Shown here: piece after piece, positions 8,183 through 16,467 of the stretch
Layout of the letters: each line of letters begins with the position of its first letter
How positions within the stretch are numbered: position 1 is the stretch's first letter
From: Bradyrhizobium iriomotense
GTDB taxonomy: Bacteria > Pseudomonadota > Alphaproteobacteria > Rhizobiales > Xanthobacteraceae
Direction: 5' to 3'
Length of the DNA stretch: 64,000 nt
Assembly: GCF_018129405.1 (NCBI RefSeq)
Contig: NZ_JAFCLP010000017.1
Location: 107,030 to 171,029 of the forward strand
The notes under the pieces: model-generated
What the model was told of the DNA's origin: nothing
Databases searched by the model: none
What the model saw: only the letters and a program-made list of their open reading frames with translations
Made by a program: the position numbers and the translations under genes

Positions 8183-9222
8183 TGCGATGCTTGTGTTGCG
8201 CGGTGCTGACGATCCAGCCACGCTTGCGCCGCAGGGACGCGCACGAGACCCGGAACTGTCGCAGCAAGATTGATGGATTTCCACTTCGGGTCGAAACCGG
8301 GCGCCTGCAGCCTGTCGATCCGGGAGAACAGATGTTCGATGAAGCGTGAGACGCGCTCGGAGCGATTCGACTTAACCGGCCAATTGAAGGCGACCAGAGC
8401 GGTCGGCACGGCGATCGTCGAAATCCGTTCGCCCGGCTTGATCAGATTGGGATAGTCGGCTTCACCGAGGGAGGCGGGAAGATAGTAGTCCTCGAACTTG
8501 TCGTCGTAGGGGAGGGACAGGAACTTGAAACCCGGCTCCCAGCGGCCTCGCACGAAAGCATCCACTGGCTTCGATGTAATGAAGACAACCGCTGCAATCT
8601 CGCCCTTGCGCATCTGCTCAAGCGCGACCTGGTGCGGAATGAACGTTTTTTCCACCTCGAGCTTGAGGCGGCTGAAGATCAGCGGGCCCGAATAGGCCGC
8701 AGCGGTGCCCTGCGTATTGAAGTTGACCTTCTTGCCGGAAAGATCGCTCAAGCTCTGGATCTCCGGTCGCACGAAGATATGCAGCTCGGACGGGAACAGA
8801 TTCAGGACATACGCAATTCGTCGCTGGATGTCCGGAACCTGGCTTTTGTATTCCTCGAGTGCGTCGGAATTGATGATTGCGGCGTCGATGCCCCGCAAAT
8901 AGAGCAGGGAATTCAGGTTTTCAGTGGCTCCGCGAGTGACGACCGGCAGAACGTGCAGGTTATCTCCATCGTCGACCACACGTGCGATCTCCGCCGCCAG
9001 GCGGATCGGTGCACCTTCGAGCAGGCCTCCGGCCAGGCCGACAGTCCAGGCGTTCATGGAGAGCACCTCAGGTCTTGGTCGCGGAGGCGCGGGCCGAACT
9101 GGCCGAGCATCGTGGGACTGCGAATTCAACGGCCGCGCATCCGCCCAGGGCTGAATGGCCACGAGCGATGATGCGAACGCCGCAAGCAAGGCCAGTCGGC
9201 GGAATCCTATGAACCCTTTCAT
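8179..9222 (-). CDS. TAXI-family TRAP-type solute-binding protein
   Basis: A 347-aa exported binding protein of the TAXI (TRAP-associated extracytoplasmic immunogenic) type. The signal peptide spans about 1-30 (FRRLALLAAFASSLVAI). The mature region has VGLAGGLLEGAPIRLAAEIA, DAAIINSDALEEY and LSGKKVNFNTQGTAAAYSG, matching the lobes that hold a carboxylated ligand. The ATG at 9222 has AAGGAG 7 bases upstream; a longer frame to 9312 is not supported. No DctM/DctQ permease is present here, so it may act as a sensor or scaffold instead of in transport. It lies 25 bases downstream of the coiled-coil gene. Confidence 0.82.
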   Translation of the reverse strand: MKGFIGFRRLALLAAFASSLVAIQPWADARPLNSQSHDARPVRPAPPRPRPEVLSMNAWTVGLAGGLLEGAPIRLAAEIARVVDDGDNLHVLPVVTRGATENLNSLLYLRGIDAAIINSDALEEYKSQVPDIQRRIAYVLNLFPSELHIFVRPEIQSLSDLSGKKVNFNTQGTAAAYSGPLIFSRLKLEVEKTFIPHQVALEQMRKGEIAAVVFITSKPVDAFVRGRWEPGFKFLSLPYDDKFEDYYLPASLGEADYPNLIKPGERISTIAVPTALVAFNWPVKSNRSERVSRFIEHLFSRIDRLQAPGFDPKWKSINLAATVPGLVRVPAAQAWLDRQHRATQASQ

Positions 9223-9247
9223 CGACGAACTCCTTGACGCACGCTTT

Positions 9248-11635
9248 CTATCGGCGCAACGCTTCGTATCGCGCTTTTGCTTCCTTGATTCCCCCGGCTT
9301 CGGCTCGCGCATAAAGATCTCGCGCTTTAGTGGAATCCCCTTGCGTTCCGTACGTTCCGAAATTCGGCAGGATCAGCGGATCGTAGGTTTCCGCGAGCGC
9401 GAAGCTTGCTTTCGCGCTCCCCATCTCAGCGGCGCGCTCCAGCACGATCCGGGCCGAGCCGATGTCTCCCTGTTCAAGGAGTGCGCTCGCGCGCGCGACC
9501 AATTTCTCCGCCTGCGCGCTGTTGTTAGACTGGACCTCAGCATTGCCCTGGCTGCGCGCCGGTATGGCCTTGTCTTGGACTGGTCTGTCTCCGACCGATT
9601 TCTGTTGAATGGGCTTGTCGTGGACGAGTCCATCTTGCGTAGGCCGGTTTTGGATTGGCCGGGGCGGCGCCGACGGCGGCTCCTCGCGCGCGGCCTTGCC
9701 GGTGGTAGCCGGCGGAGGCGCAGCGGAGAGAGTTTTCGCCGCAAGCGCGCCGTTATCTCGACGCGCCAATGCCAGATCCTTTTCCAACCCCTCGGCGCGC
9801 TCGCGCTCACGCTGCAACAGGCTCCGCAGCTCGGCCGATTCGCGCTCTCCGGCCTGCTTGATCCGTGCCATGTCCTCGCTCGCCTTGGACGCCCGTTCGG
9901 TCTGCGCGTCGAGCTCGCGGCTTGCTTTCGCAAAGTCCCGGGCCAGCTGTTCAGCCCGCTCGCGCTCCCGACGCTGCGACTGCTCCAGCGAGGCCGTATT
10001 GCTCGCCGCCGTCTGTCTGAGCTGTGCCGCTTCCTCGCTGGCTTTGGCCGCTTGAGCTTCGTATGCGTAGACCTTGCTGCGAGCGATCGAGAGATCCTGC
10101 GCCAGCGCATCGGCTCTCTCGCGCTCCTTCTGCATCGACCGTCTCTGCTCCGCGGCGCCAGCCTTGGCTGCTTGCGTCAGCTTGGCGACTTCGTCGCTGG
10201 CATTTGCCGCCAGCGCCGTCTGCGCATCAATGTCTCGTCGCGCAACCGCAAGCGCCTGCTCGAGCTGGTTGATCCGATCCCGCTCCTGCTTTAGGGAGTT
10301 TTGCAACTCTGCTGCGCTGCTTTCTCCTGCCACTTTCGGTAGGGAGGCGTTTTCGTCGGCTTTCGCCACCGGTGCCGTTTGTACCTGGTATGCATAAATA
10401 GCGGTTCTTGTCAGGGAGAGATCCTGCTCAAGCATGTCGGCCCCGGGGCGCTCTTTCTGCATCGATTGCCTCAAGGCACTGGCCTCCGCCGCCCGACTTC
10501 GCTGCGAAAGTTCCTTGTTTGCCCTTGCCGCCAGCGCAGACCGGGTTTCGGCATCGTGCCGCGTGGCTGCCAGATCCTGCTCCAACCGCACCGACCGCCC
10601 GCGCTCCTGCTGCAGCGTCTTCTGGAACTCCGCGGCGCCGCGCTCGCCCGCCTGTTTCAGCCGCAACGTTTCCTCACCTGCTTTCGTCGCCAGAGCAGTC
10701 TGGGTTTCGAGATCGCGCCGCGCGGCTGCGAGATCCTGCTCCAGCCGCGCCGACCGCTCGCGCTCCTCCTGGAGCGATGTCCACAGCTCCGCGGCGCCGC
10801 TTTCGCTCGCCTGTTTCAGCCGGGACGTTTCCTCGCCTGCTTTCGCCGCCAGCGCAGTCTGGGTTTCGACGTCGCGCCGCGCGGCTGCGAGATCGTGCTC
10901 CAGCCGCGCCGACCGCTCGCGCTCCTCCTGGAGCGATGTCTGCAGCTCCGCGGCGCCGCTTTCGCCCGCCTGTTTCAGCCGGGACGTTTCCTCACCTGCT
11001 TTCGTCGCCAGCGCAGTCTGGGTTTCGACGTCGCGCCGCGCGGCTGCAAGATCCTGCTCCAGTCGCGCCGATCGCTCGCGCTCCTCCTGCAGCAATGTCT
11101 GCAGCTCAGCCGCGCCCCTTTCGCTCGCTTGATTCAGCCGGGAAGCTTCCTTCAGTCGGGAGGCTTCCTCGACGGCCTTCGACGCCAGGGCCTTTTGGGT
11201 TTCGATCTCGCGCCGCGCGGCGTCAAGATCCTGCACCAGCCACTCGGTCCGATCGTGCTCCTGCTCGAGACGTTGCAGCAACTCGATGTCGCGCCTTGCA
11301 AGGGCAAGTTCGCAGGTCAGTGATTCTGACCAGTCGCGTTGCTGTTCCGGAGGTCGCTGCAGAGTTCCCGTGTCGCCAGTCGTCGCTTGCGCAATCTGTA
11401 TCGGCTTGTCGTTGCCGCCTTGGCGCCGCAGCAAGGTTTCGAACTCGTCGGAGCCGAGTTTGCGGGCAGTCATCGCCTCGCGTGCAGCTGCGAAGTGCCG
11501 CGGCTGAGCCGGGTACGCCTCCGTTTCCGATGCCCATGTCATGGTGAGCATGAAGGCTGCTATCCACAGGGGTGCGCATCGTCCCAGCGTGAGGGAGATC
11601 TTCATTTCCCCGTTGAGCATCACCGTGCGGGCCAT
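9248..11635 (-). CDS. Large exported coiled-coil protein with C-terminal Sel1-like repeats
   Basis: A 795-aa protein. A hydrophobic N-terminal segment (about 20-36) suggests export or anchoring. Residues of about 90-600 are almost continuous coiled coil made of repeats of about 53 residues such as LQEERERSARLEQDLAAARR, the middle copies being nearly identical. A Pro/Lys-rich hinge (about 615-690) precedes a C-terminal Sel1/TPR-like segment (ARASALLEQGDIGSARIVLE). The ATG at 11635 has AGGTGA 6 bases upstream. It heads an operon with a TAXI protein, a TagO-like protein and a DsrE-like protein. A periplasmic scaffold role is inference only; I know no characterised homologue. Confidence 0.75.
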   Translation of the reverse strand: MARTVMLNGEMKISLTLGRCAPLWIAAFMLTMTWASETEAYPAQPRHFAAAREAMTARKLGSDEFETLLRRQGGNDKPIQIAQATTGDTGTLQRPPEQQRDWSESLTCELALARRDIELLQRLEQEHDRTEWLVQDLDAARREIETQKALASKAVEEASRLKEASRLNQASERGAAELQTLLQEERERSARLEQDLAAARRDVETQTALATKAGEETSRLKQAGESGAAELQTSLQEERERSARLEHDLAAARRDVETQTALAAKAGEETSRLKQASESGAAELWTSLQEERERSARLEQDLAAARRDLETQTALATKAGEETLRLKQAGERGAAEFQKTLQQERGRSVRLEQDLAATRHDAETRSALAARANKELSQRSRAAEASALRQSMQKERPGADMLEQDLSLTRTAIYAYQVQTAPVAKADENASLPKVAGESSAAELQNSLKQERDRINQLEQALAVARRDIDAQTALAANASDEVAKLTQAAKAGAAEQRRSMQKERERADALAQDLSIARSKVYAYEAQAAKASEEAAQLRQTAASNTASLEQSQRRERERAEQLARDFAKASRELDAQTERASKASEDMARIKQAGERESAELRSLLQRERERAEGLEKDLALARRDNGALAAKTLSAAPPPATTGKAAREEPPSAPPRPIQNRPTQDGLVHDKPIQQKSVGDRPVQDKAIPARSQGNAEVQSNNSAQAEKLVARASALLEQGDIGSARIVLERAAEMGSAKASFALAETYDPLILPNFGTYGTQGDSTKARDLYARAEAGGIKEAKARYEALRR
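10632..11108 (-). repeat. Three tandem 159-bp coding repeats
   Basis: The block GCGGCGCC and its flanks recur at 10632, 10791, 10950 and, degenerate, 11109, exactly 159 bases apart. Each unit encodes 53 residues of the coiled coil. Units diverge outwards on both sides. High nucleotide identity between the central units suggests recent duplication and possible length variation among strains. Confidence 0.85.
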
Positions 11636-11906
11636 CTGCAATCACCTGCCGCGGTAGCGATACGACATCCTTCAGATGTCTTCAGATGCTTCGTTATGAT
11701 TATGCCCTCCAACTTTACGCGAGTCATATAGCTCGCATGGAGGACCCTCCCCACACTTTTGGGTTAGGCCACGGATTGTGCCCGATCATCGAAGCCGTGA
11801 ACTGCTCAAAGTTCTTTTCTGTGTATCTCGCGACTCCAGGTTGGTATTCCGTTTGGCCGAAAGCAAACGGGTCGACAATCCTCACGTGCAACCACAATCA
11901 ACCGTG

Positions 11907-12128
11907 CTAGAGATCTCGCGTTTGCCGCTTGAAGAACGGCAGCAGCTTCTCGAAAATCTCATACCGATGCCGGTCGATTTCCCAATTGAGTGCGTCACTA
12001 AAGCTGGGCGCGTGGGTATGGATCATTTCCCGGTCTGCTGAGACTTTCGTCGGCGTTCCGTCTAGGTCTACCCAGCCGCTCAGGGTTTTGCCGTCCCACT
12101 CAAGAGTTTGCGTGCGACTGATCGACAA
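11907..12128 (-). CDS. Small hypothetical protein (DUF1488-like)
   Basis: A 73-aa protein resembling small conserved proteins common in Bradyrhizobium: LEWDGKTLSGWVDLDGTPTK, an acidic middle with FSDALNWEIDRHR, and a basic tail. The TTG at 12128 has GGAGG 5 bases upstream, which decides the start. Function unknown. It stands alone between spacers. Confidence 0.6.
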   Translation of the reverse strand: MSISRTQTLEWDGKTLSGWVDLDGTPTKVSADREMIHTHAPSFSDALNWEIDRHRYEIFEKLLPFFKRQTRDL

Positions 12129-12666
12129 GCTGGCCTCCGAGTAGCGCCTTCCTGGTTCGCCATTGCATTGCCCTCAACCTTTGCCCAGAAACAGCGCTTT
12201 AGAACAACTGCCATGGATGGGTACTCCGTGTGCGGATCGGCCTGCACCAACCGCCATTTGAAATTGCATGTCGCGCGTCCAATGATGCTTTGCACCTGAT
12301 CGGCCATGTGCGGATCCAGAGCAAAGCGCGTAAGCCCGCAGCGTCGAGGCGTTGAAGGCCTCGCCCGGATTTTGGCTCGGCGTCCGATCCCTTTGGCTGT
12401 TCTCGGACAGCAAAGCGATCACGCGCTCGCCTTCCTTCTGGTGGGGTTTTCTTCGGTCTCGCCTATCCGCAGCGGCGCTGGACTGCTTCAGCGGTCGCTG
12501 TTGCCCCGATCGGCTTGCTTGAGATTATGCAACTTGGGTGCCGGGACGGCACGCGAGGCGTAAGGATTATGTGGTTGATGCGCTCTCAGCCTGCGTTGCT
12601 TCGCGCTGGCCGCAGTGGCCAACTGGATGATGGCGCAATCTGACGAAAATCCCGACCCGTTGACGC
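12129..12666. other. Gene-poor spacer
   Basis: About 540 bases with no gene I can support. A minus-strand frame at 12080-12307 overlaps the DUF1488-like gene and has no recognisable domain or good ribosome site. Confidence 0.4.
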
Positions 12667-12882
12667 CTAGTGCATTGGTGCCCGCGAGCCCCGCCGCCGC
12701 TTGGGTCGGTGCCGCGGATCGCTAAATTTTAGCTCGGCGACCAGGCGCCAGAGCTGAACCTCGTGGCCATCCGCCAACCGCCCGGCCCGCTCGGTTGCGG
12801 ACGCGTCGTCTGGGCAGTGAAGGTTGACCACGCCCCCCAATTGGCCGTGTTCGTCCAGAACGAATGCACGATAATGTGGCAT
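12667..12882 (-). CDS. Small conserved hypothetical protein
   Basis: A 71-aa protein beginning MPHYRAFVLDEHGQLGGVV, with AGRLADGHEVQLWRLVAELK. It belongs to a family of short proteins frequent in rhizobia, in which a beta hairpin is followed by a helix containing DGxxVELW. Function unknown. A Lys/Arg-rich tail follows the conserved part. The start is ATG. Confidence 0.65.
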   Translation of the reverse strand: MPHYRAFVLDEHGQLGGVVNLHCPDDASATERAGRLADGHEVQLWRLVAELKFSDPRHRPKRRRGSRAPMH

Positions 12883-13067
12883 CGCAAATCCCCACGCGAC
12901 GGCATGTTACCTGCAGCCTCGCTCTGCGGCGTGGAGATTATGGGTGATTACGAGTACCTCTGATGGGCGGTATGTTTGCCGTAGTGGCGCGCCCGGAACC
13001 CGCTCATTTGGTCAGACCCATCGGCTCCCGTTCGAATACCTCAGGCGCACAGACTCAGCGGTGGCGG

Positions 13068-14114
13068 CTAAACTGCCTGCGCTGGCTCCCGGACTTTCGG
13101 AAGCTCGCGACCAAGATAGCCGTCCGGGTTCTGCAATTGCCAACGCCAATGGTCCGCACACATTTGCTGTAATGATCGCGTTGACTTCCAGCCCAACGCC
13201 TCCATAGCAAAAGTAGGATCAGCATAGCAGATTGCGACATCGCCGGCCCGACGTTCCCTGATTTCATAGGGGACTGATCGCCCGCTCACTGCCTCGAATG
13301 TGCGAACGACATCCAGAACGCTGCTGCCGTTGCCCGTTCCAAGATTGACCGTCAGCACGCCGGGCTGGCTAAGGTGGCACAAGGCACTCAAATGCCCGGA
13401 TGCGAGATCGACCACATGGATGAAATCACGGATTCCGGTGCCATCAGGCGTGTCGTAGTCGTTTCCCCAAATCTGCAGCTTCTCCCGACGTCCAATCGCG
13501 ACCTGCGCCACAAACGGAACCAGATTGTTGGGAACGCCTACGGGGTCTTCTCCTATGAGCCCGCTCTCGTGCGCACCAACTGGATTGAAGTAGCGCAGAT
13601 TGCCGATCCGCCAACTGTCGTCCGACCTGCAAAGATCCTTCAGCATCTCTTCGATAACGAGCTTTGTGCGGCCGTACGGATTGGTCGGGCCGAGAGGATG
13701 CGTCTCGTTGAGTGGGAGGTAACTAGGTGTCCCGTAGACGGTAGCGGACGAGCTGAAAACGAGCGTGTTTACATCCGCCCTCTTCATGGCCGACACGAGC
13801 CGCATCGTGCCCAGGACGTTGTTCTCGTAATACGTCATGGGCCGTACGTTGGAATCGCCGACCGCCTTCAGGCCCGCAAGGTGAATGACCGCAGTCACTC
13901 CGGAGGTGCGGAGTACGTCATAGATCACGTCTTCATCCCGGATATCTGCGTGCCGAAAGACGAGCGAGCGCCCGCAGATGGATTGCACCCGCTCGAGCGA
14001 GGCCTTGTTGCTGTTGGAGAGATTGTCGAGCACGACGACGTCGAGCCCGGCGTCCAGCAACGCGATACAGACGTGGGACCCGATGTAGCCGGCACCTCCG
14101 GTCACCAAGATCAT
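13068..14114 (-). CDS. galE: UDP-glucose 4-epimerase
   Basis: A 348-aa extended SDR that interconverts UDP-glucose and UDP-galactose, supplying galactose for exopolysaccharide (ExoB/GalE). NAD-binding GGAGYIGS lies at 6-13, catalytic SSSATVYG at 121-128 and YGRTK with Tyr147 and Lys151. The RYFNPVGAHESG and IRDFIHVVDLA segments are typical of GalE. Length is normal. GGAAAG lies 8 bases before the ATG at 14114. It forms the left border of the polysaccharide locus and is transcribed away from it. Confidence 0.93.
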   Translation of the reverse strand: MILVTGGAGYIGSHVCIALLDAGLDVVVLDNLSNSNKASLERVQSICGRSLVFRHADIRDEDVIYDVLRTSGVTAVIHLAGLKAVGDSNVRPMTYYENNVLGTMRLVSAMKRADVNTLVFSSSATVYGTPSYLPLNETHPLGPTNPYGRTKLVIEEMLKDLCRSDDSWRIGNLRYFNPVGAHESGLIGEDPVGVPNNLVPFVAQVAIGRREKLQIWGNDYDTPDGTGIRDFIHVVDLASGHLSALCHLSQPGVLTVNLGTGNGSSVLDVVRTFEAVSGRSVPYEIRERRAGDVAICYADPTFAMEALGWKSTRSLQQMCADHWRWQLQNPDGYLGRELPKVREPAQAV

Positions 14115-14638
14115 TTCTGATACTTTCCGTATGCGTCCACTAGACTCTACTAAGAGATACCGCCGGAGGATCGTCGGCGGCGCTCACGATTGCCGAATCG
14201 ATGGCAATGCGCGCAGCCCTGCCGGCTATCGATCATCCACGTGATACTGGCCAGAGCCCAAGTGCAACAGCGCCGAAGTATTAACTCGTCTGGCACCTCG
14301 CACATCGTGGCGCGGATAGCGCGCAGGGGCACAACTTGTGTTACGATGAGCCGATATAGCTGATCGCGAAGTCGAATTGTACAAAACCGACCGGGCGTCC
14401 TGGATCGAAGCACGTTAGCCGGCGAGACATCGGAACGCGTTCGCTGGACTATCATGTCCAGCGGTGATTGCATGAGCTCGCGCCGTGCGCATTCCCCGTA
14501 TGAGATACCTCAAAATCTCAAGCGCTCTCGCCACAATGGAGATTGCAAGACGACCTCCCAACGAGGATGGAGTGTGCATGTCACTGGGCGCTACGTGACG
14601 CCCCGGTGTGCGCTTTCAATGCCGACAGTAGGGTCCGA
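14115..14638. other. Divergent regulatory spacer between galE and the VanZ-like gene
   Basis: About 520 bases with no supported gene, less GC-rich than the flanks, lying between divergently transcribed genes and so likely to hold their promoters. It contains the 22-base inverted repeat listed separately. Confidence 0.5.
14442..14463. promoter_or_regulatory. Perfect 8-bp inverted repeat with 6-base centre
   Basis: CGCTGGAC-TATCAT-GTCCAGCG is a perfect dyad in the galE/VanZ spacer. It lacks a following T-run on either strand, so an operator fits better than a terminator. Confidence 0.4.
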
Positions 14639-14998
14639 ATGCCTCAAAAACTCATCCCTAGGATCGCCGCTTGGGCTTCGCTTATTGTTATTGCCTATGC
14701 GACGCTGTCTCCTCTTCGAGGCAGGCCAACTGTTCCGGTGTCGTCGAACCTTGAACATCTCGCTGCGTTTGCCGTTTCCGGCGCGCTGTTCTGCTTGGCT
14801 TATCCACGGCGCACTCCAACCGTCCTAATACTTGTAGTAGGCAGCGCCGCGTTGCTTGAAGTTCTGCAGCTGATTACGCCGGACCGCCACGCTCGAATTC
14901 TAGATGCAGTTCAAAAGATTGCGGGCGGCGTCGTAGGTGTTGTCGCCGGTCACGCTATAATGTGCGTTCATCGAGCGCGTTCTTGGCTCCAGCTTTAA
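14639..14998 (+). CDS. VanZ-like membrane protein
   Basis: A 119-aa protein with about four predicted membrane segments and the VanZ-like pattern: SNLEHLAAFAVSGALF, then LLEVLQLITPDRHARILD and a Gly-rich final helix. The conserved Glu-x2-Gln, Arg and Asp are present. VanZ-like proteins are often found in polysaccharide loci, where their role is unknown. The start at ATG 14639 is preceded by AGGG; the longer frame to 14543 has no membrane-protein features in its extra part. Confidence 0.75.
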   Translation: MPQKLIPRIAAWASLIVIAYATLSPLRGRPTVPVSSNLEHLAAFAVSGALFCLAYPRRTPTVLILVVGSAALLEVLQLITPDRHARILDAVQKIAGGVVGVVAGHAIMCVHRARSWLQL

Positions 14999-15375
14999 CG
15001 CTCTACGCGCGCTCAAGCCGCTGCAAAAGTCGTGCTGTGTCGACAGAGCCTCCGGATGGTTCTAAGCTTGAACCGTACTGCCTTGAGCGATCCGATCCGC
15101 GAATTGCCGCAGCGACGGCCCGAGCATAACCAGGCGCCCCCAACCTTGAGAAGCGGGGGAAATCTCGGCAAACAACCATCAGCGGCGTCGTGGTTTCGTG
15201 GGCAACGATCCTGAGCGGTCGACGCGGTAATCCAGAAGGGTTCGCATAGGGAGAGAATTTTACAGTAGGGGTGTGACCAGGCAATTCCCGACGTGCCACG
15301 CCGCGGGTCGCCCAGGCGTGCGGCCGTTGCCGCTGAACCGAATGTTGAGCCGGACATCAAGATGGTGACGTGAGA
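14999..15375. other. Gene-free spacer
   Basis: About 375 bases where I see no gene, repeat or clear terminator. It precedes the lyase-fold gene and presumably holds its promoter. Confidence 0.35.
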
Positions 15376-16272
15376 ATGGCTGGTCTGTCAAAGCTTCCCG
15401 TAGGTCATAACAACGCTTCCAATCAGAGACGTGCGGTGCATGAAGCGTCGCGTGATAGGTATGAGGTGCGCAGGATTGCCAAGTTGGCGATCGCTGGCGT
15501 CGTCCTTTGCGTGCTAATTGCATGTGGGGCCGAGGCCGCTTTCCTATTTTCGAGCATCTTCATGGCGGGGCGAATCCCGATGTACGATGAATTTGCGACC
15601 CGAGATTTTTCACAATGGAACGGCTTGGCAAAACAAGTTTGTTGTAGTGGTTCAGCAATCGTGGTTGACGCGCCCAATTGGAAATCCAAGAGCGCAGTGA
15701 AGTTCGAGATAAATTTCTATGAGCCTCTCGTTAAGGGCAGTCATCGATCCGAATTCCGATTGAAGGCAACGGTGTTTCACCGGCCATATGAGTACGGATT
15801 CAAGATCTTCGTGCCCCAAGATTGGCAGTCCGATAACAATCAAGTCGTGGTGATGCAGATGCACAACGTTCCAGATAATTGGAAAGGTGAGTGGGGGCTC
15901 CCTCCACCGCTGGAATTGGGCTTGGTCAACGATTCCTGGGTTCTCCGGACAGCTTCGGGGCGGACCCAAACGTGGCTCGATCGAAAGGGCGACCTGCGTC
16001 ATGACACTCCATGGTCGCAGCCGTTTGAACGCGGACAATGGAGCACCTGGATTGTTCGTACCAGGTGGTCGCTCGATGGGGATGGGATGATCGAGGTTGA
16101 AAAGGACGGGAAAGTGGTTTTCCAGCGGAACGGCGCGAACTGTTACGACAATTTATTGGCTCCCTATTTTAAATTTGGCGCCTATGCTCCTGCGTGGCGA
16201 TACTTAACCGTCCCCCCCGAACCGAAAACCAGAGAAGTATTTTTTACGGATGTGTTTGCGCGCGAACTATGA
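15376..16272 (+). CDS. Membrane-anchored polysaccharide lyase-like protein (heparin lyase I fold)
   Basis: A 298-aa protein of the Polysacc_lyase/heparin lyase I fold. A basic N-terminus is followed by one membrane segment (about 32-57). The jelly-roll domain shows HRSEFRLKATVF, GFKIFVPQDWQSDNNQVVVM and QWSTWIVRTRWSLDGDG. The HRSE segment corresponds to the (H/E)RxE strand of this fold. It probably binds or trims the polymer made by this locus at the periplasmic face. Two further members of the fold lie at 38524 and 40085, so the locus has three. Confidence 0.75.
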   Translation: MAGLSKLPVGHNNASNQRRAVHEASRDRYEVRRIAKLAIAGVVLCVLIACGAEAAFLFSSIFMAGRIPMYDEFATRDFSQWNGLAKQVCCSGSAIVVDAPNWKSKSAVKFEINFYEPLVKGSHRSEFRLKATVFHRPYEYGFKIFVPQDWQSDNNQVVVMQMHNVPDNWKGEWGLPPPLELGLVNDSWVLRTASGRTQTWLDRKGDLRHDTPWSQPFERGQWSTWIVRTRWSLDGDGMIEVEKDGKVVFQRNGANCYDNLLAPYFKFGAYAPAWRYLTVPPEPKTREVFFTDVFAREL

Positions 16273-16467
16273 AAGGCTAGCTTGAAACTTTTGGTGAGTG
16301 CTTTCGGCAGGCTGTTCGGATCATCGAGAGCCAAACTAGACTGCCTGCCGACGGGGTAATCCGAAAGCGTCCGCACCGGGGACGAGATTTAAGATAGGTG
16401 ATTGACTGAGGTACACGCCTTCGTCTCGAAGGGCATGTTGCGCCGTAGATCATGATGGGGAACGGGG

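Noticed and set aside
10632-11108. Regular repeats considered as a CRISPR array
   Set aside because: Units are 159 bases, coding and without spacers.
10379-11547. Plus-strand frames with Leu/Arg/Ala repeats opposite the coiled-coil gene
   Set aside because: They mirror the 159-bp repeats of the real gene and have no signal peptide or domain.
12080-12307. 75-codon minus-strand frame
   Set aside because: It overlaps the better supported DUF1488-like gene, lacks a ribosome site and has no recognisable family.
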